Source of the DNA: Vicinamibacterales bacterium
GTDB lineage: Bacteria > Acidobacteriota > Vicinamibacteria > Vicinamibacterales > SCN-69-37
Assembly (NCBI GenBank): GCA_030827135.1
Contig: JAURFE010000003.1
Location: 138,923-202,922, forward strand
Direction: 5' to 3'
DNA length: 64,000 bases
Notes under the pieces: generated by a model
What the model was told of the DNA's origin: nothing
Seen by the model: the letters and a program-made list of their open reading frames with translations, nothing else
Databases searched by the model: none
In this document: piece by piece, positions 62,534 through 64,000 of the stretch
How the letters are laid out: every line of letters begins with the position of its first letter
How positions within the stretch are numbered: position 1 is the stretch's first letter
Position numbers and translations under genes: made by a program

Positions 62534-64000
62534 CTACTTGCCGCCGCCCGAGCCGCCGGCCTTCTTGGCGGCTTCCATTGCCTTCACGCGCTCGTCCATG
62601 TGTTTCTCCATATCGAGACGCGGAATGCCATCCTTCCACCAGTCCGGCGCGGGCGCGCCCTTCAGGTAGTGATCGAAGAACTCCTTCACGCGCACGGTGT
62701 AGTCCTGCTGATTGGCCGGCCGCGCGAGGCCGTGGTTCTCACCGGGGTATTCGAGCAGCACCACCGGCTTCTGCATGCGGCGCAGGGTGTTGTAGTACTC
62801 AATACCCTGCGTGAAGTCCACCGCGCCATCCATGTCGTTGTGCAGGATGATGAGCGGGGTCTTCACCTTCGCGGCGTGATACACGGGCGAGTTGCGCGTG
62901 TACGCGTCCCACAATTCCCACGGACCACCGGTGAAGCGCCCCTGGCTGCTCTCGAAGATCGCGCCGTTGGTGCCGCCGGTGTTCTTGTAAAGCACCGAAT
63001 ACATGCTGATCATGTTGGTCAGCGGCGCGCCCGCAATTGCCGCGGCGAACGTGTCCGTCTGCGTAATGGTGAAGGCCGTCTGATAGCCGCCCCATGAGTG
63101 GCCGTGCAGCCCCACCTTGGCCGGATCCACCACACCCGTGGCCACCGCCGCCTTCACCGCGTTGGGCAGCGTCCACGCCGCCGACATGCCGGGGTCGTTG
63201 ACGTAGTACTTGATGTCGGGCTGCAACACCGCGTAGCCGTTGCTTGTGTAGGCCTGGCGGTTGAAGCCGTTCGCCGCGGGGCGTCCGTACTGATAGTGGC
63301 CCTGCGTCAGACGCTCGTAAATGTAGACAATCGTCGGATACTGCTTGCCCTTTTCGTAGTTCGCGGGCAGATACAACGACGCCTGCAGACGCTCACCCTT
63401 GGCGTTCTTGAACTCGATCAACTGCGCACCCGCCGACCACGCCAGCGACTCCGCTTCCTTCGACATGTCCACAATCTTCCGGCCGTTCTTCAGCGTCGCA
63501 TCCGTCACGTAAATCTGCGGCGCTTCGGTCGGCGTCTCGCGGCGATACATCCAGATGTCGCTCTTCTCCGCCTTCTGCAGTCCGCTGATCGCCGCATCTT
63601 CCCAGAGCAGCATGTTGAGCCCCAGCTTGCCTGGCTCCAGCACGCCGTAGCCCGCGCGCTTGGTCCACTCGGCCATCGCCGAGAAGTACTGCGGCTTGCT
63701 CAGGTCGATGCCGCGTTCGTTCTGGTAGATGCCGGGCACGCGGTTCTGATACCGGATCTGGTCCTTCTTGCCGTTCACCGTCAGATTCACCGGCGCTTCA
63801 CCCGCCGCAACCGGCACCTTCCAGATGTCCCAGCGGTCGGACAGCAGCACGTACTGATTGTCCGACGTCCACCCGATCGCGTTCGATGGCGGATCCACGA
63901 CGTTCACGTCACTATCCGTGTTCACAAACGACGTCGGTACTTTCTCCGTGATATTTCGCGTAAGTCCGGTCTCCGCATCAAACACATGGAAGTGCTTCGC
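62534..64000 (-). CDS. S9 family prolyl oligopeptidase, C-terminal part (runs off right edge)
   Basis: The last ~488 residues of a large secreted-type S9 peptidase; the 5' end lies beyond the window. The end of the beta-propeller is visible up to about residue 180 of this part. The catalytic domain then carries VGLHGHSWGGYQTAFTITQT (nucleophile Ser), LIILHNDMDGAVDFTQ (Asp) and EYPGENHGLARPANQ (His). The C-terminus is extended by a helical, Lys-rich tail ending GGSGGGK. The frame is open through 64000, and an ATG at 63985 is internal (MFDAETGL). It is related in architecture to the S9 gene at 51493 but not a close duplicate. Confidence 0.9.
   Translation of the reverse strand, partial: AKHFHVFDAETGLTRNITEKVPTSFVNTDSDVNVVDPPSNAIGWTSDNQYVLLSDRWDIWKVPVAAGEAPVNLTVNGKKDQIRYQNRVPGIYQNERGIDLSKPQYFSAMAEWTKRAGYGVLEPGKLGLNMLLWEDAAISGLQKAEKSDIWMYRRETPTEAPQIYVTDATLKNGRKIVDMSKEAESLAWSAGAQLIEFKNAKGERLQASLYLPANYEKGKQYPTIVYIYERLTQGHYQYGRPAANGFNRQAYTSNGYAVLQPDIKYYVNDPGMSAAWTLPNAVKAAVATGVVDPAKVGLHGHSWGGYQTAFTITQTDTFAAAIAGAPLTNMISMYSVLYKNTGGTNGAIFESSQGRFTGGPWELWDAYTRNSPVYHAAKVKTPLIILHNDMDGAVDFTQGIEYYNTLRRMQKPVVLLEYPGENHGLARPANQQDYTVRVKEFFDHYLKGAPAPDWWKDGIPRLDMEKHMDERVKAMEAAKKAGGSGGGK

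Overview
This is a GC-rich, gene-dense bacterial chromosome segment with no rRNA, tRNA, CRISPR array, insertion sequence, phage or plasmid gene that I can recognise. The gene mix suggests a soil-type Acidobacteriota, most likely class Vicinamibacteria: a DUF1800/DUF1501 pair, many exported peptidases (S9, S10, M14, M20, S51), tandem exported amidohydrolases, a TonB receptor with a carboxypeptidase-regulatory domain, and glycine/arginine-rich inserts in secreted enzymes. This taxonomic call is inference from content only. No gap between genes exceeds about 255 bases. The largest (5059-5309) holds nothing I can identify.

Layout. 1-524: 5' part of an unrecognised membrane-anchored protein running off the left edge. 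601-5058: a GcvT-like folate-binding protein divergent from two coupled FAD oxidoreductases. 5310-10199: GNAT acetyltransferase, DUF1800 and DUF1501, and an exported SAM methyltransferase. 10243-12254: D-threonine-aldolase-type PLP enzyme, a lone microcompartment shell protein and YjbQ. 12241-17068: S10 and M14 peptidases with a MerR regulator. 17084-23258: pterin dehydratase, AbgT transporter, ThiO and several exported proteins of unknown role. 23261-29445: group II decarboxylase, then a coupled M20/GPx/SixA operon and a TonB receptor. 29483-37029: bacterial-PH pair, pyruvate:ferredoxin oxidoreductase with a DHOD-like partner, and an exported cyanophycinase. 37113-45643: a two-armed arginine regulon, with argR-argG-argH leftward and argC-B-D-A-J-F rightward, and an ARG-box-like operator at the argC start. 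45698-53880: membrane protein, SnoaL-like protein, pyrophosphatase, two amidohydrolases and an S9 peptidase. 53883-54794: two genes truncated at a shared junction. 54844-58783: small exported protein, methyltransferase, glycosyltransferase, alpha/beta hydrolase and M29 aminopeptidase. 58793-59994: frameshifted ATP-grasp-like gene. 59991-64000: ABC-F ATPase, RRM protein, Tudor-like small protein and an S9 peptidase cut by the right edge.

Most unusual points. (1) The argG of an otherwise complete arginine cluster has lost its PP-loop and its aspartate/citrulline motif. (2) One amidohydrolase domain with metal ligands is followed by two homologous domains that have lost them. (3) A single BMC-H shell gene sits beside a PLP enzyme. 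(4) A family of bipartite GC-rich hairpin repeats with compensatory stem changes lies at gene 3' ends, and one copy is inside a signal-peptide coding region. (5) Two genes are truncated at a single point, back to back. (6) A methyltransferase carries a signal peptide. (7) RGG-like inserts recur in unrelated exported enzymes.
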